From NCBI GenBank assembly GCA_003531115.1, contig DQHT01000035.1:16868-36196 (forward strand): 19,329 nucleotides of DNA. The letters are read 5' to 3'. Positions 7,430-14,305 of this stretch are shown in pieces (within the stretch, counting starts at the first letter, position 1; the number at the start of each line of letters is the position of its first letter). The notes under the pieces are model-generated. The model searched no databases and was not told the DNA's origin. It saw only the letters and a list, made by a program, of their open reading frames with translations. Origin of the DNA: Bacteroidota bacterium (GTDB lineage Bacteria > Bacteroidota > Bacteroidia > UBA8524). The position numbers were made by a program, and so were the translations under genes.

Positions 7430-7434
7430 GCAGG
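7315..7434 (+). repeat. Near-identical 120-bp 3' segment, copy 2
   Basis: This matches 5503-5622 with two substitutions (A/T in the EDI/EDL codon, A/T in a Gly codon). It covers the gene end, the stop codon and a few bases beyond. Confidence 0.93.
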
Positions 7435-7477
7435 TTTTGAACCAAACCAGTCCACCATTCATCCAGTCAAAAATTTG

Positions 7478-7549
7478 TATTCCCGGCACGATTCGAACGT
7501 GCATAATCTGGTTCGTAGCCAGACAGTTTATCCATTAGCCTACGGGAAT
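7478..7549 (-). tRNA. tRNA-Arg (anticodon ACG)
   Basis: A 7-bp acceptor stem (ATTCCCG with CGGGAAT), anticodon arm TCTGG-CTACGAA-CCAGA giving ACG, T-arm GCACG-TTCGAAT-CGTGC with five perfect pairs, and discriminator A are all present. CCA is not encoded. ACG is read as inosine-CG and decodes CGU/CGC/CGA. It is the last of four tRNAs on this strand, 5 nt after tRNA-His. Confidence 0.96.
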
Positions 7550-7554
7550 AGTTG

Positions 7555-7626
7555 GGTGTTAGCGGGAATTGAACCCTGTTCTCCGCATTCACAGTGCGGC
7601 ACATTAACCGAATATGCTACTAACAC
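7555..7626 (-). tRNA. tRNA-His (anticodon GTG), slightly atypical
   Basis: Acceptor stem GTGTTAG/CTAACAC, D-arm with GG in the loop, and anticodon arm CCGCA-CTGTGAA-TGCGG give GTG, with C at the discriminator. Two oddities stand out. The base before position 1 is T, so the usual G-1 is not encoded. The T-arm (CAGGG-TTCAATT-CCCG) is one base short or mispaired, with only GGG/CCC pairing cleanly. Its 5' end is 2 nt from tRNA-Gln. Confidence 0.88.
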
Positions 7627-7628
7627 AG

Positions 7629-7699
7629 TTTTCCCCAGTGGATTCGAACCACGACGAACTCCTTCAAAGGGAGCCGGCCTACCGTTAGCCGAGGGGAAA
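7629..7699 (-). tRNA. tRNA-Gln (anticodon TTG)
   Basis: The acceptor stem is TTTCCCC/GGGGAAA with discriminator A. The anticodon arm GCTCC-CTTTGAA-GGAGT gives TTG, which reads CAA and CAG. The T-arm CGTGG-TTCGAAT-CCACT pairs except at its outer position. It lies 6 nt after tRNA-Pro. Confidence 0.95.
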
Positions 7700-7705
7700 A
7701 TATAG

Positions 7706-7780
7706 TCGGGGTAGCAGGATTTGAACCTGCGAACACCTGCTTCCAAGGCAGGCCCGTGTAGCCATCTGCGGAACACCCCG
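7706..7780 (-). tRNA. tRNA-Pro (anticodon TGG)
   Basis: The acceptor stem is CGGGGTG with TACCCCG (one G-U) and discriminator A. The anticodon arm CCTGC-CTTGGAA-GCAGG gives TGG, and the T-arm GCAGG-TTCAAAT-CCTGC is perfect. This is the first tRNA of the cluster. Its 5' end directly follows the U-run of the hairpin at 7786-7818. Confidence 0.96.
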
Positions 7781-7785
7781 AAAAT

Positions 7786-7818
7786 AAAAAAAGCCCCAAT
7801 CTTGCGAAAGGGGCTTTT
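7786..7818 (-). terminator. Intrinsic terminator or attenuator hairpin directly before tRNA-Pro
   Basis: On the minus strand AAAAGCCCC pairs with GGGGCTTTT (arms 7810-7818 and 7789-7797, 12-nt loop). The 3' arm runs into seven T, then A, then four T, reaching the tRNA-Pro 5' end. It is a textbook intrinsic terminator for minus-strand transcription, yet the tRNAs lie just beyond it. On the plus strand the tail is only TTTT. Confidence 0.8.
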
Positions 7819-7841
7819 CCTGATATGTATACGTTTATCGT

Positions 7842-7916
7842 TTACACATAACATTCCCTTTCCTTCGCTTGTGGGCGTGGCTGTTGGGGAAGTACATGTA
7901 AAACAGTTGTTTTCAT
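7842..7916 (-). CDS. Possible 24-aa leader peptide of the tRNA cluster
   Basis: A short ATG-to-TAA frame, MKTTVLHVL then PQQPRPQ then AKERECYV, starts about where transcription from the promoter at 7922-7952 should begin. It ends 24 nt before the terminator hairpin. Seven residues in a row are Pro, Gln or Arg (codons CCC CAA CAG CCA CGC CCA CAA), and one His (CAT) lies upstream. These are the four amino acids served by the downstream tRNAs. There is no Shine-Dalgarno sequence, so translation would have to be leaderless. The region may instead be a non-coding leader or a small RNA of about 130 nt, since C/A-rich DNA gives such codons by chance. Confidence 0.35.
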   Translation of the reverse strand: MKTTVLHVLPQQPRPQAKERECYV

Positions 7917-7921
7917 TGAGG

Positions 7922-7952
7922 CAAATATACAAATAGATTTAAAAAAATCAAT
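7922..7952 (-). promoter_or_regulatory. Bacteroidota-type promoter driving the leader and tRNA cluster
   Basis: On the minus strand ATTG (7952-7949, three of four matches to TTTG) is followed by 19 nt and then TATATTTG (7929-7922), an exact TAnnTTTG. Spacing and sequence fit the -33/-7 promoter used by the Bacteroidota primary sigma factor. Start of transcription is expected near 7916, about 135 nt upstream of tRNA-Pro. Confidence 0.7.
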
Positions 7953-8004
7953 CACCGGCATTTATTGTTCAGGGGAATTTTTTCAGGACGCGGCATCTTA
8001 ATCC

Positions 8005-8628
8005 CTAATTCATCTGCGCATGGTTCGGTTTTACAACTGGTATAATCGATTTTGATGCAAATACCAGCGCCTGCAAAACAATCAATATCACGATTATCAC
8101 CGCAAACACGAACTGGGAGGAGGTTTTACCTCTTTGATACAAGGTTTCGGCATGTGCCATAATCTGTTTTGACTCTTCCAACTGGATTACTGATAATGCT
8201 TCCAAAATAGCTATGGCTTCGTTTGATGCGCTTAATTTTGTTTGATTCGAAGCGAATGGTGAGGCTTCAAACTCATCCAACGTGATGAGCAGCTCATCGG
8301 CTTTCCTCTTTTCAGCCTCCGTGAATTTTGTTTCCTGGTAGGAATCACTCAGATTCCGGATCTTCAATAGCAGCGCATGGACCTGGAGGCCTTTGGTTGT
8401 TTCATCAGAATCGACACGCAGCGTCTCCTTTACCTGATAAAATAAACTGGTCATTTTTAGAATATAAACTTCAGCCACCAAACGGTCCTCATACAAAGTG
8501 CCTATCGCCGTTTTTACGTTTTCCGTATGGTTTCTGTCTATAAAGTGACTGGCCAATACCAATAAACAGAGAGAAAGGAGTGCAGCTGAGGCCATCAGTT
8601 TATTTTTAACGCTGTAAGTCCATTTCAT
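8005..8628 (-). CDS. Membrane protein with a four-helix-bundle (MCP-type) sensor domain, no output domain
   Basis: This 207-aa protein has a membrane helix at about residues 11-28, a periplasmic helical region at about 30-170 and a second membrane helix at about 173-193, followed by a short cytoplasmic tail. The start (YSVKNKLMASAALLSLCLL, then IGTLYEDRLVAEVYILKM) resembles the 4HB_MCP ligand-sensing domain of chemoreceptors and histidine kinases, which has the same two-helix topology. HAMP, methylation and signalling regions are absent, and the protein ends about 15 residues after the second helix, so it cannot signal as a normal chemoreceptor. It may sense through a partner or be a relic that kept its frame. 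The next gene upstream is divergent, with an inverted repeat between them. Confidence 0.78.
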   Translation of the reverse strand: MKWTYSVKNKLMASAALLSLCLLVLASHFIDRNHTENVKTAIGTLYEDRLVAEVYILKMTSLFYQVKETLRVDSDETTKGLQVHALLLKIRNLSDSYQETKFTEAEKRKADELLITLDEFEASPFASNQTKLSASNEAIAILEALSVIQLEESKQIMAHAETLYQRGKTSSQFVFAVIIVILIVLQALVFASKSIIPVVKPNHAQMN

Positions 8629-8634
8629 AGATCC

Positions 8635-8657
8635 GTTGATTTTATAGTGTAATCAAC
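8635..8657. repeat. Inverted repeat GTTGATT/AATCAAC between divergent genes
   Basis: Two 7-bp arms (8635-8641 and 8651-8657) with a 9-nt spacer lie 6 nt upstream of the minus-strand start at 8628. The position suits an operator, and no binding protein is suggested by the sequence. Confidence 0.5.
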
Positions 8658-8725
8658 CAACTTACTGCAAAATGCGGACCTGCCGGTTTTAACAGCTCTG
8701 ATAAAAACCATTTCCCTGTTTTCCG

Positions 8726-8733
8726 TACTTTTA
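8726..8733 (+). promoter_or_regulatory. Candidate -7 box for the 8738 gene
   Basis: TACTTTTA matches TAnnTTTG in seven of eight bases and lies 4 nt before the ATG. There is no good -33 element. The spacing again implies a leaderless transcript. Confidence 0.25.
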
Positions 8734-8737
8734 TCGC

Positions 8738-9511
8738 ATGATTCAATCGATTATTACCAGCCTGCTTACCATGTTTGTGCTTTGGCTTTTGGTAAAAAAG
8801 TATCCTGAACGTATACAAATGGATCAGGTTCATTTGGATCAAAAGGTACTGGCAAAAAAGTTCAGGGTATTATATTTTCTTTATGCTTCGGGTTTTTTGA
8901 TTGCAGCCGGATTAGGTGCTGTTTTTATGGAGGCTGTGGCCGATTGGCTGTTAGGTATTAGAACTAAAAAAGAAGAGCCTGTTCAGTTTGCCATTTTTAT
9001 AAGTCCTATTGCCTTTTATTTTGGCGGGGGATTCCTGGCATTGGGAATTTTCTCCAGATTCATATTAACGCTTATCCGGAAGTTAAAAGATGAAGAGCAT
9101 TACGCCCAATTCATCACCTATTTGCAACGCAAACAAAACATGAATGTGGAGCGACTCAATGTCCACCTCGGAATTGCTTTTATCATCCTTGGTGCCGGCA
9201 TTTATCTACTTGCCTTAAACACCTATACCCTTTTTGGAAAAGAAAACGTCAAATACAGCAGCTTTTGGGACCTGGGCTCAAAATCATATTCCTACGAAGA
9301 GATTGAAAAAATCATTTGTTATGATGCCTTCGAGGCACCCAACGGAAATACCGTATACCGGGAACATTATGTTATAAAATTCCGCGATGGTCAAAGCTGG
9401 AACTCAAGAAATCAAGGTTATGATGAAGATGATAAAAATGATGAGGTTTTTTATTGGCTGGAAGAAACCTTACCCCTTGAACTCGAATTTCAGGATATGA
9501 ATCCCGAATAA
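8738..9511 (+). CDS. Uncharacterised membrane protein with four membrane helices and a soluble C-terminal domain
   Basis: This 257-aa protein has hydrophobic helices at about residues 3-19, 44-68, 82-112 and 144-166. A soluble C-terminal segment follows, from about 175 (WDLGSKSYSYEEIEKIICYDAF) to the end, with alternating strands such as YREHYVIKFRDGQSW. That part resembles the small beta domains that follow membrane helices in PH-like (bPH) proteins, but I cannot assign a family. The end is acidic (DEDDKNDE). It is divergent from the sensor-like gene at 8628 and convergent with the barrel protein at 9527, with only 15 nt between the stops and no terminator hairpin. The gene is intact and has ordinary codon use. 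Confidence 0.82.
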   Translation: MIQSIITSLLTMFVLWLLVKKYPERIQMDQVHLDQKVLAKKFRVLYFLYASGFLIAAGLGAVFMEAVADWLLGIRTKKEEPVQFAIFISPIAFYFGGGFLALGIFSRFILTLIRKLKDEEHYAQFITYLQRKQNMNVERLNVHLGIAFIILGAGIYLLALNTYTLFGKENVKYSSFWDLGSKSYSYEEIEKIICYDAFEAPNGNTVYREHYVIKFRDGQSWNSRNQGYDEDDKNDEVFYWLEETLPLELEFQDMNPE

Positions 9512-9526
9512 ATTTACTCAATCACT

Positions 9527-10969
9527 TTACCGAAACGCCCTGAAATTCTCCATAGTCGGATCGCGTTTATAAGGAATGCGGAAACATAATCCTGCATACC
9601 CAGAAAGAGAATAAGATTGCCGTTGAAAAAGCACCAGAAGATTATTGGTCCCGATAAAAAAGGGACCACTTTGAACTAGGAATCCTGCATTCAGGTTTCC
9701 ACTTTGGGGCACAAACCGCAGGGGGATTCCAAAGGTGAAAAAGCGGCTTTCCCTCCTGATCAAACAACTCAATGAACTGGGCAGGTAAAGGTTTTCTATC
9801 TTTTCCCGGTTCCTCAGGTTTTGTTGATAAAAAAAGTGCACGAACCAGAATTGAGAAAGGCGGTAGTCGAAGAAAAAATTAAGGGTACCAGGCAACTTGA
9901 ATGTAATGGAATTCGAAGAAGAAAGTACCGTTGAGGCATCAGTCCAGTCTTTGAGCTTATGGGTATCAGAAGGAACAGCCATAGCCTCAAACTCCCCGCT
10001 ATATTGGTACTCGTTGTCACTAACACCCGGACCATTAAAGGCCATATGTCCGAGATCGGATACAGAAATACCAATGCGGTAATCATACAATATCTCAGCG
10101 CGTTGCCGGAAGTTTTTATTTTTTCCTCTTCGGTTATGGATGCGGTAGGGATGCTGCTTGTGGTAAGGACGATGTTCATAGATAAAACCCAGGTCAAAAC
10201 TCCATCCTTTGCCCGGGGAACCATCCGGCGCGATCAACCCTGAAGCACCGGGATTCAGAACATTTATATCTGTAGTAACCAGCCGGTATTGCGCCGAGAC
10301 CCGGGTGCCCGACGGGTTGGGTGTATTCGTGAAATCCCTTAGTTCCATCAAATATGCAAAACGAGCCAGGGTTCGTTTAATACTGAATCCCGCTGAAACA
10401 AATGATTCTTTGCGTTTCCATAAACGTGCTGAGCCTCCGATCGCATATTCCCGGTAGCCCATCATTCTCATTTTGATACCCATATCGATCCCTTCAACCT
10501 GCTGTGGAACCTGCTTTTCCATCAGAAGAGGAAGCATATCGGAACCCAGGTCCTGAAGGTTACCTATTGCCCGGTCGCGGGCATAAAAAAACAGGGAATA
10601 TTCCGGATGAAGGTTAATCCTTATGGATGGCAATAGCACATTGGCGTTGATAAAAACGGCAGATTCCAGCATTCCTCTTTCTCCAGTGGAATAAAGTGGT
10701 TTAGTAAAAGTGGCAGCATGTTGCCGCCTTGGTTTACCGGCCATCATTTGCCAGGGCGAATAGTCGAGATCAAGACGCAGAATATTGCTTTCCATACTGC
10801 TGCCAAAACCGATAAGATTAAAGCTAATCCATTCTTTGGCACTGCTGCCTTCTGCAGGGTTATTGAGGGATGAATAAACCCCGCCGTTATTACTAAGTCC
10901 GAAATAAGAAAGATTCTGTCCGTATAAAGGTCCGAATACGAAAAGAACAGGGAACAAAAGCTCTTTCAT
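9527..10969 (-). CDS. Outer-membrane beta-barrel candidate (DUF5723-like)
   Basis: This 480-aa protein has a signal peptide (MKELLFPVLFVFGPLYGQ, probable cut before QN). The mature start, LSYFGLSNNGGVYSSLNNPAE, fits a Bacteroidota group of predicted outer membrane barrels in which a NPA motif opens the barrel. Alternating aromatic/hydrophobic strands fill the rest (for example YSLFFYARDRAIG, FWVHFFYQQNLRN-like and FFIGTNNLLVLFQ). The family name DUF5723 is from memory of the pattern and is not verified. The role is unknown; relatives are proposed to be structural or transport barrels. The stop is 15 nt from the convergent 8738 gene. Upstream it shares a 173-bp divergent promoter region with the secreted gene at 11143. 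Confidence 0.77.
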   Translation of the reverse strand: MKELLFPVLFVFGPLYGQNLSYFGLSNNGGVYSSLNNPAEGSSAKEWISFNLIGFGSSMESNILRLDLDYSPWQMMAGKPRRQHAATFTKPLYSTGERGMLESAVFINANVLLPSIRINLHPEYSLFFYARDRAIGNLQDLGSDMLPLLMEKQVPQQVEGIDMGIKMRMMGYREYAIGGSARLWKRKESFVSAGFSIKRTLARFAYLMELRDFTNTPNPSGTRVSAQYRLVTTDINVLNPGASGLIAPDGSPGKGWSFDLGFIYEHRPYHKQHPYRIHNRRGKNKNFRQRAEILYDYRIGISVSDLGHMAFNGPGVSDNEYQYSGEFEAMAVPSDTHKLKDWTDASTVLSSSNSITFKLPGTLNFFFDYRLSQFWFVHFFYQQNLRNREKIENLYLPSSLSCLIRRESRFFTFGIPLRFVPQSGNLNAGFLVQSGPFFIGTNNLLVLFQRQSYSLSGYAGLCFRIPYKRDPTMENFRAFR

Positions 10970-11106
10970 AGGCTTCTTGTTGATAATGTATTAGATGCCC
11001 TAAATCATGCAAAAGGTTGTCTGGAACGTAAAAAATAGTAGGAACCGGTACTCATAACGGGATATAAAAATATAATTAAATCACGCCGTACTTCCAAATA
11101 TGTAAA

Positions 11107-11114
11107 TACCTTTG
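11107..11114 (+). promoter_or_regulatory. Candidate -7 box for the 11143-14300 operon
   Basis: TACCTTTG matches TAnnTTTG exactly, 28 nt upstream of the ATG at 11143. Transcription would begin near 11120, leaving a leader of about 23 nt. No clear -33 TTTG is present. Confidence 0.45.
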
Positions 11115-11142
11115 CATGTTCTTTAAAAGAGTGTAAAAACGG

Positions 11143-12663
11143 ATGAATATGAAGCGATTATTTTCCATTAACATACTGGCAATGAGTCTGTTATTCCCCT
11201 CAATTTCCACGGCCCAGGTGCCTGTGGATGTCAGTCACCGCTATGATCTGTTCCAGTCACTGGCGTCGAATGCGAATCATATCTATACCTTTAATCAGGT
11301 ACCGAAAACTTTTGATAAGGCGGAGATCATTGTTTATGATCCGGAAGGCAAACAACTCAACCGTTTTGAATTTCAGGCCAAAAGAGGAGTGACCTTTCTT
11401 GGCGCCAACACAATGGGCGAAAACACTGTATTCAAAATAGAAGGAGCGCAAGGGTATGAGGTTCTGGTGGTGAATAAAGCCGGACAAGAAACCGGACGAA
11501 GAATCTTCGATCTGGAAGATAAGATCCGCAGTTTTGATATTGTAACAAACGAACTTGGGCTTACCGCCATCTACGAAGTAAAAAGAAAAAAAGTAGGGGT
11601 GGGTATTGTAGTCCTGCATCTTGATACCAAACTGGATTCGCTATGGAGCTATGAAAATTTCCGCGAGGATGGTAAATATTTTTATTACGGAGCGGATGTA
11701 AACAAGGATGGAAGTATGGTTATGCTGCTGAAAAAAGGCAATACCAACGCCTACAGCCTTTGCCTCATCGACCCTTCTGGTAAGGAAAAGGCCCTTGTTG
11801 ATATTGATATAAAAGGACTGAGCAAATACAGCCCCTACCTGTTTCAATACCACTCCGATACGGAAGTATTGCTGGTTTCCGATTATGGAAGCACCTCTGA
11901 AGAAACCTTCAAGGGCTACCCGCTCGGTATGCATATATTAAAATTAAATGCCAGCGATGGAAGCGAGATCAGCTCCTCTACCTTAAGCTTCAATGAAGTT
12001 CAACAGGCTGTGGGCGACAAACACGGTGAAAACAATGACATTCCCGTTCATCAGGTTGGTCCTGCTCTCCGTGTCCTGGATGTTCAAACGATCAACGGAA
12101 AAGCCACCCTTGTATGTGAGAGTTATACCATCAGCGAACGCCAGCAAAGTGTTCCTTCTTCAACAGAAGGCATGGCCCCGACGATCACCTATTTTAAACA
12201 GGTGCGTTTGATGGACTTTTATCTGATAAATATCGAAGCCCCCCTAACCGCTATTCACCGTATTTGGAAACCAAGCCGGGTGATCGAACTGGAGGCCGGT
12301 ACGTTTGGAAGCAGCGATGTGCTGTGTTCGATGCTTAAAAGTAATCGTTTGTTCAGCTACCAGGGAATGGCCGGAGATAAACTGGTGGTGCGGGGTTACG
12401 GACAAATGTTCCATTATTTCAATACCATCCCGATCGATCATACCAGTGAACCACTCAAAAACAGGGTGTTTTTTGGACCGAAGCTGAACTGTCAGCCTTC
12501 ACAAATGCCTCCGCAAATGTCGTATACCAAGGGATTTGGCTCCAGTTCGCTTTCCGGTAATCTAACCCGGGAAGGCCTGTTAAAAGCGGGAGATTCTTAC
12601 CTGTTATTTAACTACAATACCACCACCAATCAATTGAATTTCAGCAAACTTAAGCTTAACTGA
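11143..12663 (+). CDS. Secreted protein of unknown function, first of a tandem paralog pair
   Basis: This 506-aa protein has a signal peptide (MNMKRLFSINILAMSLLFPSISTAQ). The MKR two codons later is an equally possible start. The mature part is made of many short beta strands with Asp/Gly turns (VYDPEGKQL, LIDPSGKEK, VNKDGSMVMLLKKG), which suggests a propeller-like or repeated beta fold. A shared core with the next gene includes EN-TVF-IEG followed by LVVNKAG, and LVCESY. It may belong to a Bacteroidota-only DUF such as DUF6770, a tentative recollection. There is no T9SS C-terminal sorting domain and no lipobox, so it probably acts in the periplasm. It is followed by its paralog after 8 nt. 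Confidence 0.8.
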   Translation: MNMKRLFSINILAMSLLFPSISTAQVPVDVSHRYDLFQSLASNANHIYTFNQVPKTFDKAEIIVYDPEGKQLNRFEFQAKRGVTFLGANTMGENTVFKIEGAQGYEVLVVNKAGQETGRRIFDLEDKIRSFDIVTNELGLTAIYEVKRKKVGVGIVVLHLDTKLDSLWSYENFREDGKYFYYGADVNKDGSMVMLLKKGNTNAYSLCLIDPSGKEKALVDIDIKGLSKYSPYLFQYHSDTEVLLVSDYGSTSEETFKGYPLGMHILKLNASDGSEISSSTLSFNEVQQAVGDKHGENNDIPVHQVGPALRVLDVQTINGKATLVCESYTISERQQSVPSSTEGMAPTITYFKQVRLMDFYLINIEAPLTAIHRIWKPSRVIELEAGTFGSSDVLCSMLKSNRLFSYQGMAGDKLVVRGYGQMFHYFNTIPIDHTSEPLKNRVFFGPKLNCQPSQMPPQMSYTKGFGSSSLSGNLTREGLLKAGDSYLLFNYNTTTNQLNFSKLKLN

Positions 12664-12671
12664 TCCGAATC

Positions 12672-14300
12672 ATGAAAACGATATATTTAACATTGACCCT
12701 TGCCCTTGCCTGCTCTCAGGCCTTCGCACAGGGAATGAAAAAACTGGATTATATCAACCCGGCTCAGGTTACGGGCGTATACAATCTCGGCATGCATTCA
12801 GCCGTATTGTCGAATGAAGGAAACAGGGGTATGGATAAAAAAGACATCTATACCCTCCACTTTATGGATGAAACCATTCCGGTTCAGGAATTCGCCGTTA
12901 ATCAAAGAAGCACCTTGTTCGCCGTGGAAAGTTCCAAGGAAAACAGCGTATTCATCTTTAACGGTCAAAAAGAACTCAGCCTGGTTTATGTGCGTCCGAA
13001 TGGTAATCCATCGATCAGTCTTATTGAATCACCCGCGAATTACCAGTTTCATAGCTTGTATGAATCGGGTATGAACCATGATGGTTCACTCACTCTTTTC
13101 AGGGGCTATACCAAACTGGGAAAAGACCGTCAGATGCGGGATTCAGTGATCGAAAGCGGCTTGGAATTTATCACGGTAAACAGTGGAGGAAAGGTGATCA
13201 ATACCCGCTATGAAAAGCGCTCCACCTATACCTCCGACAATGTGGTGAGTATTTTCCCAACCTCGAATGGAATGGCCTATGTGATGGAGTCAAATTCTCC
13301 GAAAAAGAAAGAATATGCCCTTAATCTGGTTTTTAGTGACAAGATGGGTAAAGTAACAGGTTCATTCCTGTTGAGTGAGGCGAATACCTTATTCCCTACC
13401 GAAGTTATTGCAGATAATGGCCAATACGTGGTCGCCGGGTATTACCTCAAAGGAACGATCTATAGCGCCAAAAAAACCGAAGGACTGTTCATTCAGGTAT
13501 TAAAGCCTGATGGTGGCCTGATCGCTACCAATACTTACGATTGGGACAATTTAAAGGGTAAATTAAAAGGAAACCAACAGGGAGATTACCTCTTTAATGG
13601 GAAAATGAATATCATGGTAGAAAGCATTTCTGCTACGGACAACGGCTACCGCATCATTTGCGAGAGTTATTCCTACGGATCAGGTGTGACCCCTGCCGAA
13701 TTCCTTATCGGCGACAATTCCAGCAGTTCTTCGGTGGTTTCCGTTTATGATTTTGTGGTATTTGAAACCGGGAAATCGGGTGACGTAACTTCGGTAAACA
13801 TTTTAAAGACCGAACCCTGCAATATTGATGTTGGTCCGCGATTGGGCAGCAGAGGATCCCTGCAGGTGAGTAATCTTTTAAAACGGTATCAGATATTTCC
13901 ATACAAAAGCCTCAATGGTAATAAGATCCAGTACGTGCGTTATAAAAAAGGCGAAGGGTTTTATGCCGAAATTGATGTGCTGACCGGCGAGATTACCGAT
14001 GGCAAACCTGTTCTATTAAAACCGGTGATCGTTGAAGAGGTGGATGAAGACTACGAAGCCCTCAAAGAAAAGAGCAAAACCATAGATAAGCTTGATCGTT
14101 TTAGTAAACGTTTGGATAACTTCAGTGAGAAAGTAGATGAAGTAGGAACCAATGCCCAATATGGCCTCGAAAAAATAGACCGCTACTTCAACCCTTACGA
14201 ACGGATGAATTCGGGCTTATTTATTCTGGAGGATAAGAAGGTGATCACCTACCTGATCAGCCCCGAGTCATTCGCTATCTACTACGAACTTCTCAATTAG
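12672..14300 (+). CDS. Secreted protein of unknown function with C-terminal coiled coil, second of a tandem pair
   Basis: This 542-aa protein has a signal peptide (MKTIYLTLTLALACSQAFAQ). It shares the layout of the upstream gene: beta-rich body, ENSVFIFNG followed by LVYVRPNG, and RIICESYSYG. It therefore arose by an old tandem duplication; similarity is moderate. It differs at the C-terminus, where about residues 455-500 are highly charged and helical (EEVDEDYEALKEKSKTIDKL, then SKRLDNFSEKVDEV), a likely coiled coil. The two genes are 8 nt apart and almost surely one transcript. The function is unknown; no catalytic motif is visible. Confidence 0.8.
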   Translation: MKTIYLTLTLALACSQAFAQGMKKLDYINPAQVTGVYNLGMHSAVLSNEGNRGMDKKDIYTLHFMDETIPVQEFAVNQRSTLFAVESSKENSVFIFNGQKELSLVYVRPNGNPSISLIESPANYQFHSLYESGMNHDGSLTLFRGYTKLGKDRQMRDSVIESGLEFITVNSGGKVINTRYEKRSTYTSDNVVSIFPTSNGMAYVMESNSPKKKEYALNLVFSDKMGKVTGSFLLSEANTLFPTEVIADNGQYVVAGYYLKGTIYSAKKTEGLFIQVLKPDGGLIATNTYDWDNLKGKLKGNQQGDYLFNGKMNIMVESISATDNGYRIICESYSYGSGVTPAEFLIGDNSSSSSVVSVYDFVVFETGKSGDVTSVNILKTEPCNIDVGPRLGSRGSLQVSNLLKRYQIFPYKSLNGNKIQYVRYKKGEGFYAEIDVLTGEITDGKPVLLKPVIVEEVDEDYEALKEKSKTIDKLDRFSKRLDNFSEKVDEVGTNAQYGLEKIDRYFNPYERMNSGLFILEDKKVITYLISPESFAIYYELLN

Positions 14301-14305
14301 TTTTC

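Noticed and set aside
7478..7500. tRNA-Arg 3' end as an integration site
   Set aside because: No matching direct repeat was found at the other end of the patch near 4740-4870, and no integrase is present.
7779..7786. TATTTTCG as a -7 box for the tRNA cluster
   Set aside because: Transcription would begin inside the tRNA-Pro sequence; the promoter at 7922-7952 is much better.
7475..7936. Frames on both strands across the tRNA cluster
   Set aside because: They read through four well-folded tRNA genes and are by-products of tRNA sequence.
9814..10243. Frames inside the outer-membrane barrel gene
   Set aside because: They overlap fully with a gene that has a signal peptide and barrel pattern; no independent support.
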